Positions 8,864-17,061 of a stretch of DNA of 64,000 nt are shown here, piece by piece. Position 1 is the stretch's first letter; the number at the start of each line of letters is the position of its first letter. The position numbers were made by a program, and so were the translations under genes. The stretch is taken from assembly GCF_008801925.2 (NCBI RefSeq), contig NZ_CP062803.1, positions 2,852,001 through 2,916,000 of the forward strand. Reading direction: 5' to 3'. The notes beneath the pieces were generated by a model. That model was not told the origin of the DNA. It searched no databases and was given only the letters and a program-made list of their open reading frames with translations. The stretch comes from Cupriavidus basilensis (GTDB lineage Bacteria > Pseudomonadota > Gammaproteobacteria > Burkholderiales > Burkholderiaceae).

Positions 8864-8950
8864 GCGGCCGTGGAGAAATTGGTAGACTCAGCAGACTTAA
8901 AATCTGCCGCCTTTACGGGCTTACGGGTTCGACCCCCGTCGGCCGCACCA
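8864..8950 (+). tRNA. tRNA-Leu (anticodon UAA)
   Basis: Acceptor arms GCGGCCG and CGGCCGC close the molecule, with discriminator A and encoded CCA. The anticodon loop is CTTAAAA. The T arm reads GGGTTCGACCCC, and a long variable arm is present as expected for a class II tRNA. Confidence 0.97.
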
Positions 8951-8997
8951 GCACCACCCTCCCAGCATCCACGCTCCCCTGCCCCGGCTTTGCGCGC

Positions 8998-10101
8998 TCA
9001 GGCCACCGCCGCACACAACAGCGCGCCACCGCACACCAGGAACACAAACAGCAGGCCTGCCAGCACCAGGGGCTTGCGCCCGGCGCGCAGCAAGGTGCCG
9101 ATGCGGGTGTGTAAGCCAATTGCGAGCATCGCGCAGGCAAGCAGCCAGTTATCGAAGGCAAGCAGGGCGGGCTTCCAGTCCTGGGGCACAAGGCCCGCCG
9201 AATGCACGGCCATCACCGCCACAAAACCCACTGCAAACCAAGGGATCGCCTTCAGGATGGCACCCCACGGACGCCCGCCTGCCCCCTTCTCGCCGTTACC
9301 TTCTTCCTCCAGCCCGATGCCGGCCTTCGGCCACAACGCCAGCACCAGCAACAGCGGGCCCAGCGCCAGCACGCGCACCATCTTGGTCACCACAGCGGCA
9401 TCCGCGGTGGCATCGCTGACCATCTTGCCCGAGGCGATGACCTGTGCCACTTCGTGCAGCGTGGCGCCAGTGTAGATGCCAAATGTGCGCTCGCTGATGG
9501 CAAGGTGCCAGTGCTGCGTGGCCAGCTCAAACAGATAGGGATACAGCAGCATGCCAGCCGTGCCGAACAGCACCACCGTGGCCACGGCCACGGCCGTCTG
9601 GCGGTCGTCGGTGCGCACTACCGAAGCCACCGCGATGGCCGCCGCGGCGCCACATACGGCGCTGCCCGCGCTGACGAGGATGGCTTCCCGGCGGCTTAGT
9701 CCCAGCAGCGAAGAACCGATCCAGATCCCCAGCAGCATGGTCGAGACCAGCATGGCCAGCGGCACCAGCACGCCTGCCAGGCCCAGGTCGGCGATAGCAC
9801 CGAAGGTGAGGCGCAGGCCGTACAACGCCACGCCGAGGCGCAGCAGTTGCTGGCGCGCCAGCTGCATGCCCGGCGCAAGCGGGGTGAGCCAGCGTTGCGG
9901 CAGCGTATTGCCCGCCACCATGCCGGCGAACATGGCCAGCGTCAGCGCACTCATGCCGAGGTGCGAGACCACCGGGTGCGCCGAGAACACCATGGCCAGC
10001 CAGGCGATGAAACCCAGCGGCACCAGCGTCAAGACCCGGGTCGGCCACGAAGGAGGTTCGGTGCCGAGATTGGCAACTGCGGACGATTGAATGGAAGACA
10101 T
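8998..10101 (-). CDS. yeiH: YeiH-family putative sulfate exporter
   Basis: A 367-aa polytopic inner-membrane protein of the UPF0324/PSE family, with about ten hydrophobic segments. The hallmarks are AGMVAGN near residue 55, GVALYGLRLTF, and SAGSAVCGAAAAIAVASV. The E. coli YeiH substrate is uncertain; some members export sulfate or sulfonate-derived products. The start at 10101 (MSSIQSS) is chosen because the frame upstream is the complement of the LysR gene. It is divergent from a LysR regulator, the usual arrangement for this family (YeiE-YeiH). Confidence 0.88.
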   Translation of the reverse strand: MSSIQSSAVANLGTEPPSWPTRVLTLVPLGFIAWLAMVFSAHPVVSHLGMSALTLAMFAGMVAGNTLPQRWLTPLAPGMQLARQQLLRLGVALYGLRLTFGAIADLGLAGVLVPLAMLVSTMLLGIWIGSSLLGLSRREAILVSAGSAVCGAAAAIAVASVVRTDDRQTAVAVATVVLFGTAGMLLYPYLFELATQHWHLAISERTFGIYTGATLHEVAQVIASGKMVSDATADAAVVTKMVRVLALGPLLLVLALWPKAGIGLEEEGNGEKGAGGRPWGAILKAIPWFAVGFVAVMAVHSAGLVPQDWKPALLAFDNWLLACAMLAIGLHTRIGTLLRAGRKPLVLAGLLFVFLVCGGALLCAAVA

Positions 10102-10141
10102 GGCGGGGGTCCTGCCCGTAACGCCGGAGGGCTTCGGGGCG

Positions 10142-10223
10142 CATATTGAATATGTCCGAAGCGTACTTACCAGGCAGAAATCTGTAAAACAGGTAATATC
10201 GTTATACATTACCTGTTTTACAG
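10142..10223. promoter_or_regulatory. operator region with two dyads between yeiH and the LysR gene
   Basis: CATATT-G-AATATG (10142-10154) is followed by a much larger dyad: CTGTAAAACAGGTAAT (10182-10197) and its exact 16-nt complement (10208-10223) flanking a 10-nt spacer. The right arm ends 2 nt before the LysR start codon and would cover its ribosome site. An interrupted dyad here fits LysR-type autoregulation and control of yeiH. An RNA hairpin acting on translation is the alternative. Confidence 0.72.
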
Positions 10224-10225
10224 CT

Positions 10226-11131
10226 ATGATCCATCGCCCTCTCCGCCTGACCCTGCGCCAGCTCTCCGTTTTCGTCGCGGTGGCGCAGCACGGAAGCACC
10301 GTGGCAGCAGCCGATGCGCTGGCCATGTCGCAATCCGCGGTGAGCGCCGCGCTGGCGGATCTGGAGGCCACGCTGGGCGGTGCCCTCTTTGACCGGGTCG
10401 CGCGTCGCCTGAGCATCAATGAGACCGGCCGGCTGTTTTTCCCGCGCGCGCTGTCGCTGCTGGACCAGGCGCAAGAACTCGAGCGCTTCACCGTGCAACC
10501 CGGGGTGCAACTGCGCATTGCCGCCAGCAACACCATCGGCAGCTACATCCTGCCGGGCCTGCTAGCGGGTTTTCGACATGCACAGAGCGGGCCCTGCGCG
10601 CTCGACATGCGCATCGGCAACACGCGCGAGGTCCTGCAAGCGCTGCTGCATTTCGAGGCGGATATCGGGCTGATCGAGGGCACATGCCACGAGCGCGACC
10701 TGCGCAGCGCCCACTGGCGGGACGATGTGATGGTGGTGGTGGTCAGCCCGTCACACCCGCTGGCAAGCGACCCAGGCAATCTGGCCGCCTTGCGCGATGC
10801 CGACTGGGTCGTGCGCGAACCCGGCTCGGGCACGCGCGAGATCATCGAACAACGGCTGGCACCACTGCTGGGCGAATTGCGCTTCGCGCTGGAACTGGGC
10901 AACTCCGAAGCGATCAAGCGTGCCGTGATGAGCGGCTATGGAGTGAGTTGCCTGTCGCTGCAGGTGGTGGAAGACGAATTGCAGCGCGGCACACTGGTGG
11001 CGCTGCGCGATGGCCTGCCCGACGTGGTGAGGCCACTGCACCTCGTGGTTCACCAGGATAAGTACCCTACGCAGGGCCTGCTGGCCTTTACGGAGTATCT
11101 TCGCCGCGATGCCGCTGCGGCCAGCCAGTGA
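10226..11131 (+). CDS. LysR-family transcriptional regulator (YeiE/CbbR-like)
   Basis: 301 aa. The N-terminal winged helix-turn-helix (RLTLRQLSVFVAVAQHGSTV, then MSQSAVSAALADLEATLG) is followed by a periplasmic-binding-like effector domain that includes EPGSGTREIIE, a segment typical of the CysB/CbbR/YeiE group. It is divergent from yeiH and separated from it by a strong dyad, so it probably controls that transporter and itself. The start at 10226 begins MIHRPLRLT; the longer frame upstream would run through the operator. Confidence 0.9.
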   Translation: MIHRPLRLTLRQLSVFVAVAQHGSTVAAADALAMSQSAVSAALADLEATLGGALFDRVARRLSINETGRLFFPRALSLLDQAQELERFTVQPGVQLRIAASNTIGSYILPGLLAGFRHAQSGPCALDMRIGNTREVLQALLHFEADIGLIEGTCHERDLRSAHWRDDVMVVVVSPSHPLASDPGNLAALRDADWVVREPGSGTREIIEQRLAPLLGELRFALELGNSEAIKRAVMSGYGVSCLSLQVVEDELQRGTLVALRDGLPDVVRPLHLVVHQDKYPTQGLLAFTEYLRRDAAAASQ

Positions 11132-11158
11132 GCTGCACAGAGCGCAGCATGCCCGCAC

Positions 11159-12397
11159 TCATGCGGGGTGGGGATCTGCTTCGCCCGCATGCTTGGCGGT
11201 ATAGCGATCGAGCAGGTGGAACAGCAACGGGTTCAGCACGATGGACAGCAGCGCGCCAGCCAGGATCAGGGCGTGGCCCCGCTCAGGCAGGATCTTCAGA
11301 TAAACGCCGAGACCCGCGAGGATGAAGGAAAACTCGCCGATCTGGGCCAGACTGACCGCGATGGTCATGCCGGTACGGGTGGAATGCCCGAACACCCGAA
11401 CGATGCAAAGCGCAGCGAGCGATTTGCCCACCACGATGATGAACAGCGTGGCCAGCACGCCCCAGGGGTCGTTGATCAGCACCATCGGGTTGAACAGCAT
11501 GCCGACCGAAACAAAGAACAGCACGGCGAACGCATCACGCAAGGGCAGCGACTCCTCCGCCGCGCGGTGACTGAACTCCGACTCCGCCAGCACCATGCCG
11601 GCAAAGAATGCACCGAGCGCAAACGACACACCGAACAGCGAGTACGCGCCAAAGGCCACGCCGAGCGCCGTTGCCAACACCGCCAGCCGGAACAGTTCCC
11701 GGCTCCCGGTCCAGACGATGCGCTCCAGCATCCAGGGAATAAAGCGACGACCGATCACCAGCATCACGGCGACGAAGGCGGCCACCTTGCCCAGGGTAGC
11801 GAACACAGCGAACACGATGTCGCCCGAGTCCGGTGCGACCGCGCCTGACGCCGTGGCATCTGTGGACGGCGTGAGCAGGCCCGCCAGCGCCGGCAGCAGC
11901 ACCAGCGTCAGCACCATGGCCAGGTCTTCCACGATCAGCCAGCCCACCGCGATCCGGCCCTGCGGCGACTCCACCAGCTCGCGCTCCTGCAAAGCCTTGA
12001 GCAACACCACGGTGCTAGCCACCGAAAGTGCCAGCCCGAAGACCAGGCCTGGACCCCAATCCCAGCCAAAGCCCCAGGCCGCGCCCATCCCGAGCAAGGT
12101 AGCAATGCCGATCTGTACCACCGCCCCAGGAATGGCGATCGTTTTCACCGCCATCAGGTCTTTGAGCGAGAAATGCAAGCCAACCCCGAACATCAGCAGA
12201 ATCACGCCAAGCTCCGCCAGTTCCGGGGCCAGCGCCTGGTCCGCTGTGTAGCCCGGCGTATATGGGCCGACCACGATGCCCGCGCACAAGTATCCGATCA
12301 GCGGCGGGAGCTTTAGCCGGTTGGCCAGCGCACCCAATATAAACGCCAGGACGAGACCGCCGACGATGGTGCTGATGAGCGGGGTAGCGTGATGCAT
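11159..12397 (-). CDS. CPA2-type monovalent cation/proton antiporter, membrane domain only
   Basis: 412 aa with twelve or so membrane segments of the Na+/H+ exchanger fold (KefB/YbaL-like). Visible signatures are PPLIGYLCAGIVVGP, LLMFGVGLHFSLKDL, GWLIVEDLAMVLTL and SLAQIGEFSFILA. The protein ends soon after the last helix. YbaL and KefB/C carry an additional C-terminal TrkA/RCK nucleotide-binding domain, which is absent here. The start at 12397 (MHHATPLIS) is the normal start of the family. Ion specificity cannot be read from sequence. Confidence 0.87.
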   Translation of the reverse strand: MHHATPLISTIVGGLVLAFILGALANRLKLPPLIGYLCAGIVVGPYTPGYTADQALAPELAELGVILLMFGVGLHFSLKDLMAVKTIAIPGAVVQIGIATLLGMGAAWGFGWDWGPGLVFGLALSVASTVVLLKALQERELVESPQGRIAVGWLIVEDLAMVLTLVLLPALAGLLTPSTDATASGAVAPDSGDIVFAVFATLGKVAAFVAVMLVIGRRFIPWMLERIVWTGSRELFRLAVLATALGVAFGAYSLFGVSFALGAFFAGMVLAESEFSHRAAEESLPLRDAFAVLFFVSVGMLFNPMVLINDPWGVLATLFIIVVGKSLAALCIVRVFGHSTRTGMTIAVSLAQIGEFSFILAGLGVYLKILPERGHALILAGALLSIVLNPLLFHLLDRYTAKHAGEADPHPA

Positions 12398-12785
12398 GCG
12401 TTCTGGGTTCCTCGTGCTTGGCCATGGCGGCGGTGACTGGACAACCCGCCCGCCCCCAGGGACCGTAAGGCGGGGACCACAAAGCGACCTCTGGGCCGCG
12501 CTGCGGCGTTGAATGCCGGACACAGGCCGAGAGGTACCGCACTGATTGAGGGAAAACGGGAACAGGAGTTTTACGGCAGCCTGGAGGCGAAAAGCGCAGC
12601 ATGAGTCCAAGCGGACGACGATGGCACGCTGTTCAGGTCGGATATCCCCTGAACGCCCCGTGAAGACTACAAGATGGAATGTAACACGATCACCACAATG
12701 GCAAAGCGCGGAATCGGGGCAGGATGTGCCCCCATCACCGCAGAAATGCACCGCCGCCCTGCCATCCCGCCGCCCTGAACAAGCC
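12398..12785. other. intergenic region with no recognised feature
   Basis: About 390 nt between the starts of the antiporter gene and the end of the chemoreceptor gene. It must hold the antiporter promoter. I see no ORF, RNA or clear operator in it. Confidence 0.6.
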
Positions 12786-14330
12786 CTAGCGCCCGGCCAG
12801 CTGGAACGTCGCCACGGTTTCGCGCAGCTTGTCGGCCTGCTCTTCCAGCGATTGCGCAGCCGCTGCCGCCTGCTCCACCAAGGCTGCGTTCTGCTGCGTG
12901 ACCTGGTCCATCTGCCCGACGGCCTGGTTGATCTGCTCGATCCCGGTACTCTGCTCGCTCGACGCCGCGGCGATCTCCCCGATGATGTCGGAGACGCGCC
13001 GCACGGCCTGGCGAATCTCGCTCATGGTCTTGCCTGCTCCCTCGGCCTGCGTCGAGCCCTGGCGAACCGTGTCCACCGAGGTGTCGATCAAGTCCTTGAT
13101 CTCCTTCGCCGCGCTGGACGAACGCTGGGCCAGGCTGCGTACCTCACCTGCCACGACCGCAAAGCCGCGGCCCTGCTCGCCGGCGCGTGCCGCCTCTACC
13201 GCCGCATTGAGCGCGAGGATATTGGTCTGGAAGGCGATACCTTCGATCAAGTTCGTGATCTCCGCGATACGAGTGGAACTGGTGCTGATTGCGCCCATGG
13301 TTTCCACCATCTGCTGCACGGCCGTGCTGCCTTGCTCCGCCACCTCGGCGGCATTGTCCGCCAGGCCACTGGCCTGGCGCGCATTGTCGGCATTCTGGCG
13401 TACGGTCGCGGTCAACTCTTCCATGCTGGCGGCAGACTGCTCCAGCGATGCCGCTTGCTGCTCGGTACGCGTGGACAGATCTACGTTGCCCGCCGCAATC
13501 TGGTGGGCGGCCGTGCTGACCGAGTCGGTCGACGAGCGGACTTCACGCAGCGCCGACGCCACGCGCTCGATCAACTGGTTGAAAGCAATCGCCGTGCGCC
13601 CGATCTCATCCTCATGGCACACCAAAGCGCGGCGATCGAGGTCGAGCGACTCGCTCACATAGCGCAGGGTCTGCTCGATCTCGGCCAGGCTGCTGTGAAT
13701 GCGGCGGTAGAGCGAATAGCCGAGTGCTCCGGTGACCAGAAAGCCGCAGGCAATGATTGCCGAGAAGACTGTCAAGGCCAGTCCGTACGCCTTGCCGTTG
13801 GTCGCCACCACTTGCTCGCCCAGACCCGCGTTGTACGCCACGTGCTTGTTGATGACGGTGTGCAGCGCCGAGACCGCGACAAAGAGCGAGCCCCCCATCA
13901 GCATGCCACGCGCACCTTCATCGTCGTTGGCGTTGAAGCGCTCCAGGAAGCGCTCCCGCTCCGCGCGATATTGCCTCGCCGCGGCGCGGTCCGCCTCCAG
14001 CATCTGGCGGTCGGTCTCATCGGAAATATCGCTGCGCTCGTAAGTTGCGACCGTGCTGTCGAAGATCTCGTCCGCCTTCGCCAAACTATTCATGGCGTCC
14101 GAGCGGCTGCCTGCATCCGGCGACAAGGCATAGCGGTAGAGCGACACGCGCATCGTGCTGACGGTATCGCGCAGCTCGCTCAGCATGCGAACGCTGGTGA
14201 GCGTGTTGTCATTGAAGTAGGTAAAACGCTCCTGCGACTCGCGGAGCTGCCAGAGGCCGCCGACTCCGACGGCAAGCAAGGCCAGCAGGGCCAGCGACAA
14301 GGTGGCTAAGAGACGTTGAGTGATGTTCAT
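12786..14330 (-). CDS. methyl-accepting chemotaxis protein, Tsr-like
   Basis: 514 aa. An N-terminal membrane helix (about residues 10-30) leads to a periplasmic four-helix-bundle sensor, a second membrane helix near residues 190-210, a HAMP linker and the long cytoplasmic signalling coiled coil. The hairpin tip contains NLIEGIAFQTNILALNAAVE followed by AARAGEQGRGFAVVAGEVR, the invariant CheA/CheW contact. The C-terminus lacks the NWETF-type CheR pentapeptide. The start at 14330 (MNITQRL) begins directly with the positively charged stub and first helix. The ligand is unknown. Confidence 0.94.
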   Translation of the reverse strand: MNITQRLLATLSLALLALLAVGVGGLWQLRESQERFTYFNDNTLTSVRMLSELRDTVSTMRVSLYRYALSPDAGSRSDAMNSLAKADEIFDSTVATYERSDISDETDRQMLEADRAAARQYRAERERFLERFNANDDEGARGMLMGGSLFVAVSALHTVINKHVAYNAGLGEQVVATNGKAYGLALTVFSAIIACGFLVTGALGYSLYRRIHSSLAEIEQTLRYVSESLDLDRRALVCHEDEIGRTAIAFNQLIERVASALREVRSSTDSVSTAAHQIAAGNVDLSTRTEQQAASLEQSAASMEELTATVRQNADNARQASGLADNAAEVAEQGSTAVQQMVETMGAISTSSTRIAEITNLIEGIAFQTNILALNAAVEAARAGEQGRGFAVVAGEVRSLAQRSSSAAKEIKDLIDTSVDTVRQGSTQAEGAGKTMSEIRQAVRRVSDIIGEIAAASSEQSTGIEQINQAVGQMDQVTQQNAALVEQAAAAAQSLEEQADKLRETVATFQLAGR

Positions 14331-14719
14331 GACGCAATGTCGGCGCGCGCGGGAGCGACGCCGATTCTCCATAGAGGTGGACGATGAAATGACGCCCGTG
14401 GGCAACGGGAACGGGGTCAGGCAGTCTGTTTTGGAAGCGCGCTTGCAACACTCTCGGAATCCGGCGAGCCGTCTTTTGGACGACCCTCATCCGCCTTTAC
14501 GGCAGCCGCCGGCATAGCTGAAGCAGAATTGTGAAATCAAACAAAAATAAGCGACGATATTAGGACTTGTCCTAAAAATCGACGAGGATAAACGACAAAA
14601 ACGAGCCGGGACGCGCAATCTGTCGGAAATTTGAGGGAAAAAAAGAGGGGGAAGGAGGAGGGGAAAGGAGTGGGAAATAGTCGGTGCGGATGGCGCCGGT
14701 GATCGGATCGCCAGAAAGC
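14331..14719. other. intergenic region with no recognised gene
   Basis: Roughly 390 nt between the chemoreceptor start and the tRNA-Cys terminator. It includes an unusually A/T-rich and purine-rich patch (about 14520-14670). I see no supported ORF or RNA gene. Confidence 0.55.
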
Positions 14720-14747
14720 AAAAAGCGCCACCGGTTAGGGTAGCGCT
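14720..14747 (-). terminator. terminator downstream of tRNA-Cys
   Basis: AGCGC and GCGCT flank an inner ACC/GGT stem, with TTTTGCTTTC following on the minus strand. It lies 17 nt beyond the tRNA-Cys 3' end. Confidence 0.6.
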
Positions 14748-14763
14748 AAGTGCTTGAAGATAC

Positions 14764-14837
14764 TGGAGGCGGGGGTCGGAATCGAACCGGCGTACACGGC
14801 TTTGCAGGCCGCTGCATGACCACTCTGCCACCCCGCC
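14764..14837 (-). tRNA. tRNA-Cys (anticodon GCA)
   Basis: 74 nt including encoded CCA. Acceptor GGCGGGG pairs with CCCCGCC, the anticodon loop CTGCAAA carries GCA, and the T arm is CGGTTCGATTCCG. It is on the same strand as the tRNA-Gly gene 104 nt upstream. Confidence 0.97.
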
Positions 14838-14941
14838 GGGTGACGGCTGCTGGATTGTAGCCGCATTTGCCAGACCCTGCCGGGCCGCGCTTGCGCACTA
14901 CCATCACAAACAAAAAGGGAAGCGGTGCTTCCCTTTGGGAT

Positions 14942-15017
14942 TGGAGCGGGAGACGAGGCTCGAACTCGCGACCTCAACCTTGGCAAGGTTGCGCTCTACC
15001 AACTGAGCTACTCCCGC
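14942..15017 (-). tRNA. tRNA-Gly (anticodon GCC)
   Basis: 76 nt including CCA. Acceptor GCGGGAG pairs with CTCCCGC, the anticodon loop is TTGCCAA and the T arm is GAGTTCGAGCCTC. Its 3' end matches 16 of 18 positions of the att core at 15096-15113, but the 3' end points left, away from the ICE, so this copy is not the direct insertion target. Confidence 0.97.
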
Positions 15018-15095
15018 ATTTACTACTTCGACTACTCTGCGTGCCAACCTGGAACCACAAAAAAGCACTGCGGACTTCCAGACTTAACCGAAACC

Positions 15096-15113
15096 TGGAG
15101 CGGGAAACGAGAC
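15096..15113. other. putative ICE attachment core (distal att copy)
   Basis: TGGAGCGGGAAACGAGAC reads, in reverse complement, GTCTCGTTTCCCGCTCCA. I recall this as the 18-bp tRNA-Gly 3' end used by ICEclc-type elements. No tRNA body surrounds it here. It lies exactly at the change from chromosomal genes to ICE genes. The matching copy, fused to an intact tRNA-Gly with the integrase beside it, should be past the right edge. The recall of the core sequence needs checking; the junction position is inferred from gene content. Confidence 0.75.
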
Positions 15114-15941
15114 AGGCACTAGGGCGCTAAATCCTTGTTTCCCAATCACATTCTTCGCCGCCGTGAGCAGCGAAGGCCTGAATTATAGCCTTGTTCTTCG
15201 CCCTCGGCAACAAAACTCATCCAACAACTTCCATCAGCGTCCAAGGACTGCCATTTCATCCCCTGACAACCGACGCAGAATACACGGCTACCAGAGGCCC
15301 GCCCCTGCAACGCCGCTCGACACTCAGGTCTCCTTGCGTCAGGAATGGCATCAGCATCGAACGTTGAGACCGCGCTTGGTTTGATGCCGTGCGCACCACA
15401 GCCCAAGGCTGTTCGTGATGAAGGCCAAGCGGCGAGCAAGGAAAGATGGGGCGCATGTTCACATCACCTGGTCAGCTGGCGACCGTGTGGGAGCGGCGCG
15501 CAACAGCCTCAAACTGGCCACAGCCCAGGATCGCTGGATGCTATGTCGATATATCAGGATGCCAGAACAAGCATCACACGCGCGGTTTTCTCTGCGTCCC
15601 TCTGGACGTTGAGCAACGACTGCGCCCCAGCGCGACTTGTGAAACCGTAGGGATATCAGACCATAGCGAATCGGTCTTGATACGCCTGACGCACCCCATG
15701 ACGCTGGCACCGTGAGCGCCATTGTCGAGCGTGCTTCTTCCTTGTTACTCGACGGGCCGGCAACTGGTCGATTCTTGCACATTGAGCAAGAGAGGGCCAC
15801 CTGTGGCGGATGCCATGATCTCGTCCGCCCACGTTCCGGGGCATTCGTCCCTGGCATCCGCCACAGGCATAACGACACAACAGCCCTTGGCAGGGCGAGA
15901 AAGGAGCCGGTGATGTAGCGCTTCCGAAAGGAGACGAAAAC
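15114..15941. other. ICE end region without a convincing gene
   Basis: About 830 nt between the att core and the first ICE gene. Short open frames exist on both strands but have no ribosome site or recognisable sequence. The one clear structure is a 16-bp perfect inverted repeat described separately. The region may hold the end-proximal DNA needed for excision. Confidence 0.6.
15800..15867. repeat. 16-bp perfect inverted repeat near the ICE end
   Basis: CCTGTGGCGGATGCCA (15800-15815) and its exact complement (15852-15867) flank 36 nt. No T-run follows. It lies about 75 nt upstream of the first ICE gene. Candidate roles are a regulator or recombination-protein site, or an RNA structure. Confidence 0.65.
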
Positions 15942-16688
15942 ATGCACAAGGAGCCACCATTATCAAAGGTGTTCTATCGTCCCATCGAAGCTGCCATACG
16001 GTGGGCTGGGTTGTTGCGGTACAAGGCGTCGATCCTCGCCTCGATCGCATCACCGCGGTGCCTGCCGCAGACATTGGACTGCCCGCGATGGAACGAGTGT
16101 CGGCTGTACTCGGAACGCATCTACGACGGCATCCTCAACTCGGAACTGCCCTTTGGCAAGAACGGGATCACGCTCAATGACCCAGAGTTGGTGAGTTCAC
16201 CCGATCTGACCATCCGCCACGTCGATCTGAAACGCTGGATGCGCACTCACTATCCTGAGCATCGACCCGGATTCCTGTTCAGCCGCAGCGAGCGCATGGC
16301 GCATCCCTCCATCACCCTGGAAACAGGACAGGCAATCCTGCTGGAACGGCAGGCTCTGCAGGCCGCGCTGGACCATAGCCGGCGTGAGATGCGCAAACTT
16401 CAAGCGCAACACGAAGCCTTGCTCAAGCAGTCCGCGGTGCTGTTGGCATCCAAGCAGTGCGCGATCAGTGATCGAGCGGAGACCACGTACCTGAACATCA
16501 TCGGTGGCATGCTGACGCTGATGCTGGGTCAATCCCCATCGGGTGTGCCGTACTCCAGCTTCAAGACGCAGGAGGCAATCGTCACCGCATTGCTCGCCCA
16601 CTATGGCGGCACCATGGGCATCACGGAGCGAACCTTGAACGGCAAGTTCGCCAACGCCAGGAAGAATGTGCGTAGCGCAGCCGCGTGA
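15942..16688 (+). CDS. conserved ICE protein of unknown function, first gene of the element
   Basis: 248 aa, no signal peptide or membrane helix. The N-terminal part (FYRPIEAAIRWAGLL, then LTIRHVDLKRWMRTHYPEHRPGFLF) resembles a family I associate with the end of PAGI-2-like ICEs in Pseudomonas, often with meaningless annotations. The middle (about residues 125-175) is a predicted coiled coil. The C-terminal region (SSFKTQEAIVTALLAHYGG, then GITERTLNGKFANAR) looks like a small helical nucleic-acid-binding domain. The start at 15942 has AAGGAG 9 nt upstream. It occupies the place where ICEclc has regulatory genes, so a regulatory role is plausible but unproven. Confidence 0.7.
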   Translation: MHKEPPLSKVFYRPIEAAIRWAGLLRYKASILASIASPRCLPQTLDCPRWNECRLYSERIYDGILNSELPFGKNGITLNDPELVSSPDLTIRHVDLKRWMRTHYPEHRPGFLFSRSERMAHPSITLETGQAILLERQALQAALDHSRREMRKLQAQHEALLKQSAVLLASKQCAISDRAETTYLNIIGGMLTLMLGQSPSGVPYSSFKTQEAIVTALLAHYGGTMGITERTLNGKFANARKNVRSAAA

Positions 16689-16719
16689 ATTCTTCCATCT
16701 TGTATGTGCAGTCTCGGAG

Positions 16720-16733
16720 ATTGCATTTGCAAT
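16720..16733. promoter_or_regulatory. palindrome upstream of alpA
   Basis: ATTGCA-TT-TGCAAT is a perfect 14-bp palindrome 74 nt before the alpA start, in the only A/T-rich stretch of the intergenic region. It is a candidate operator for AlpA or another ICE regulator. Confidence 0.45.
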
Positions 16734-16806
16734 GTCTTTTTGCAGCCATGTCTATTGAATAGAGGTCACGCCAACAAACGCCACTGAGCGTTCAGGAGTG
16801 ACCGCC

Positions 16807-17019
16807 ATGTCGCAAGTACCTGTACTGCCACCGCACGAGCGCCGCATCCTGCGGCTCGATGAAGTTGAAGCGAAGTCCGGCTTCAAACGCGCCCACATCT
16901 ACAACCTGATGAAGAAGCGCCAGTTTCCACAGGCGTTGCGCCTTGGCGTGCGCGCGGTGGGCTGGGATTCGGTCGAGATCGATCAGTGGATCGCCGAACG
17001 CCTTAACAACCGCACCTGA
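16807..17019 (+). CDS. alpA: AlpA-family DNA-binding regulator
   Basis: 70 aa with the MerR-like helix-turn-helix typical of AlpA: ILRLDEVEAKSGFKRAHIYNLMK, then FPQALRLGVRAVGWDSVEIDQWIAER. AlpA proteins are small activators or excisionase-like factors in phages and ICEs. I use the ATG at 16807, which has AGGAG 9 nt upstream, not the GTG at 16798 inside that site. It heads the parA-parB gene group, the order seen in ICEclc (alpA-parA-shi-parB). Confidence 0.88.
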   Translation: MSQVPVLPPHERRILRLDEVEAKSGFKRAHIYNLMKKRQFPQALRLGVRAVGWDSVEIDQWIAERLNNRT

Positions 17020-17061
17020 CTCGCTCCCCCTCGGACTTCCCATCGCCAAACGGAGAGCGCC

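Noticed and set aside
10091..10225. N-terminal extension of the LysR protein
   Set aside because: The extension is encoded by the operator region and the complement of the yeiH start; the normal LysR start is at 10226.
12546..14309. 587-codon open frame on the plus strand opposite the chemoreceptor gene
   Set aside because: Shadow of the chemoreceptor reading frame; rich in Arg, His and Gln with no domain.
14942..15017. This tRNA-Gly gene as the direct ICE insertion target
   Set aside because: Its 3' end faces left, away from the ICE, and differs from the att core at two of 18 positions. A separate 18-bp core is present at 15096.
15459..15947. 162-codon minus-strand frame in the ICE end region
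   Set aside because: No ribosome site, no recognisable sequence, and it spans the 16-bp inverted repeat.
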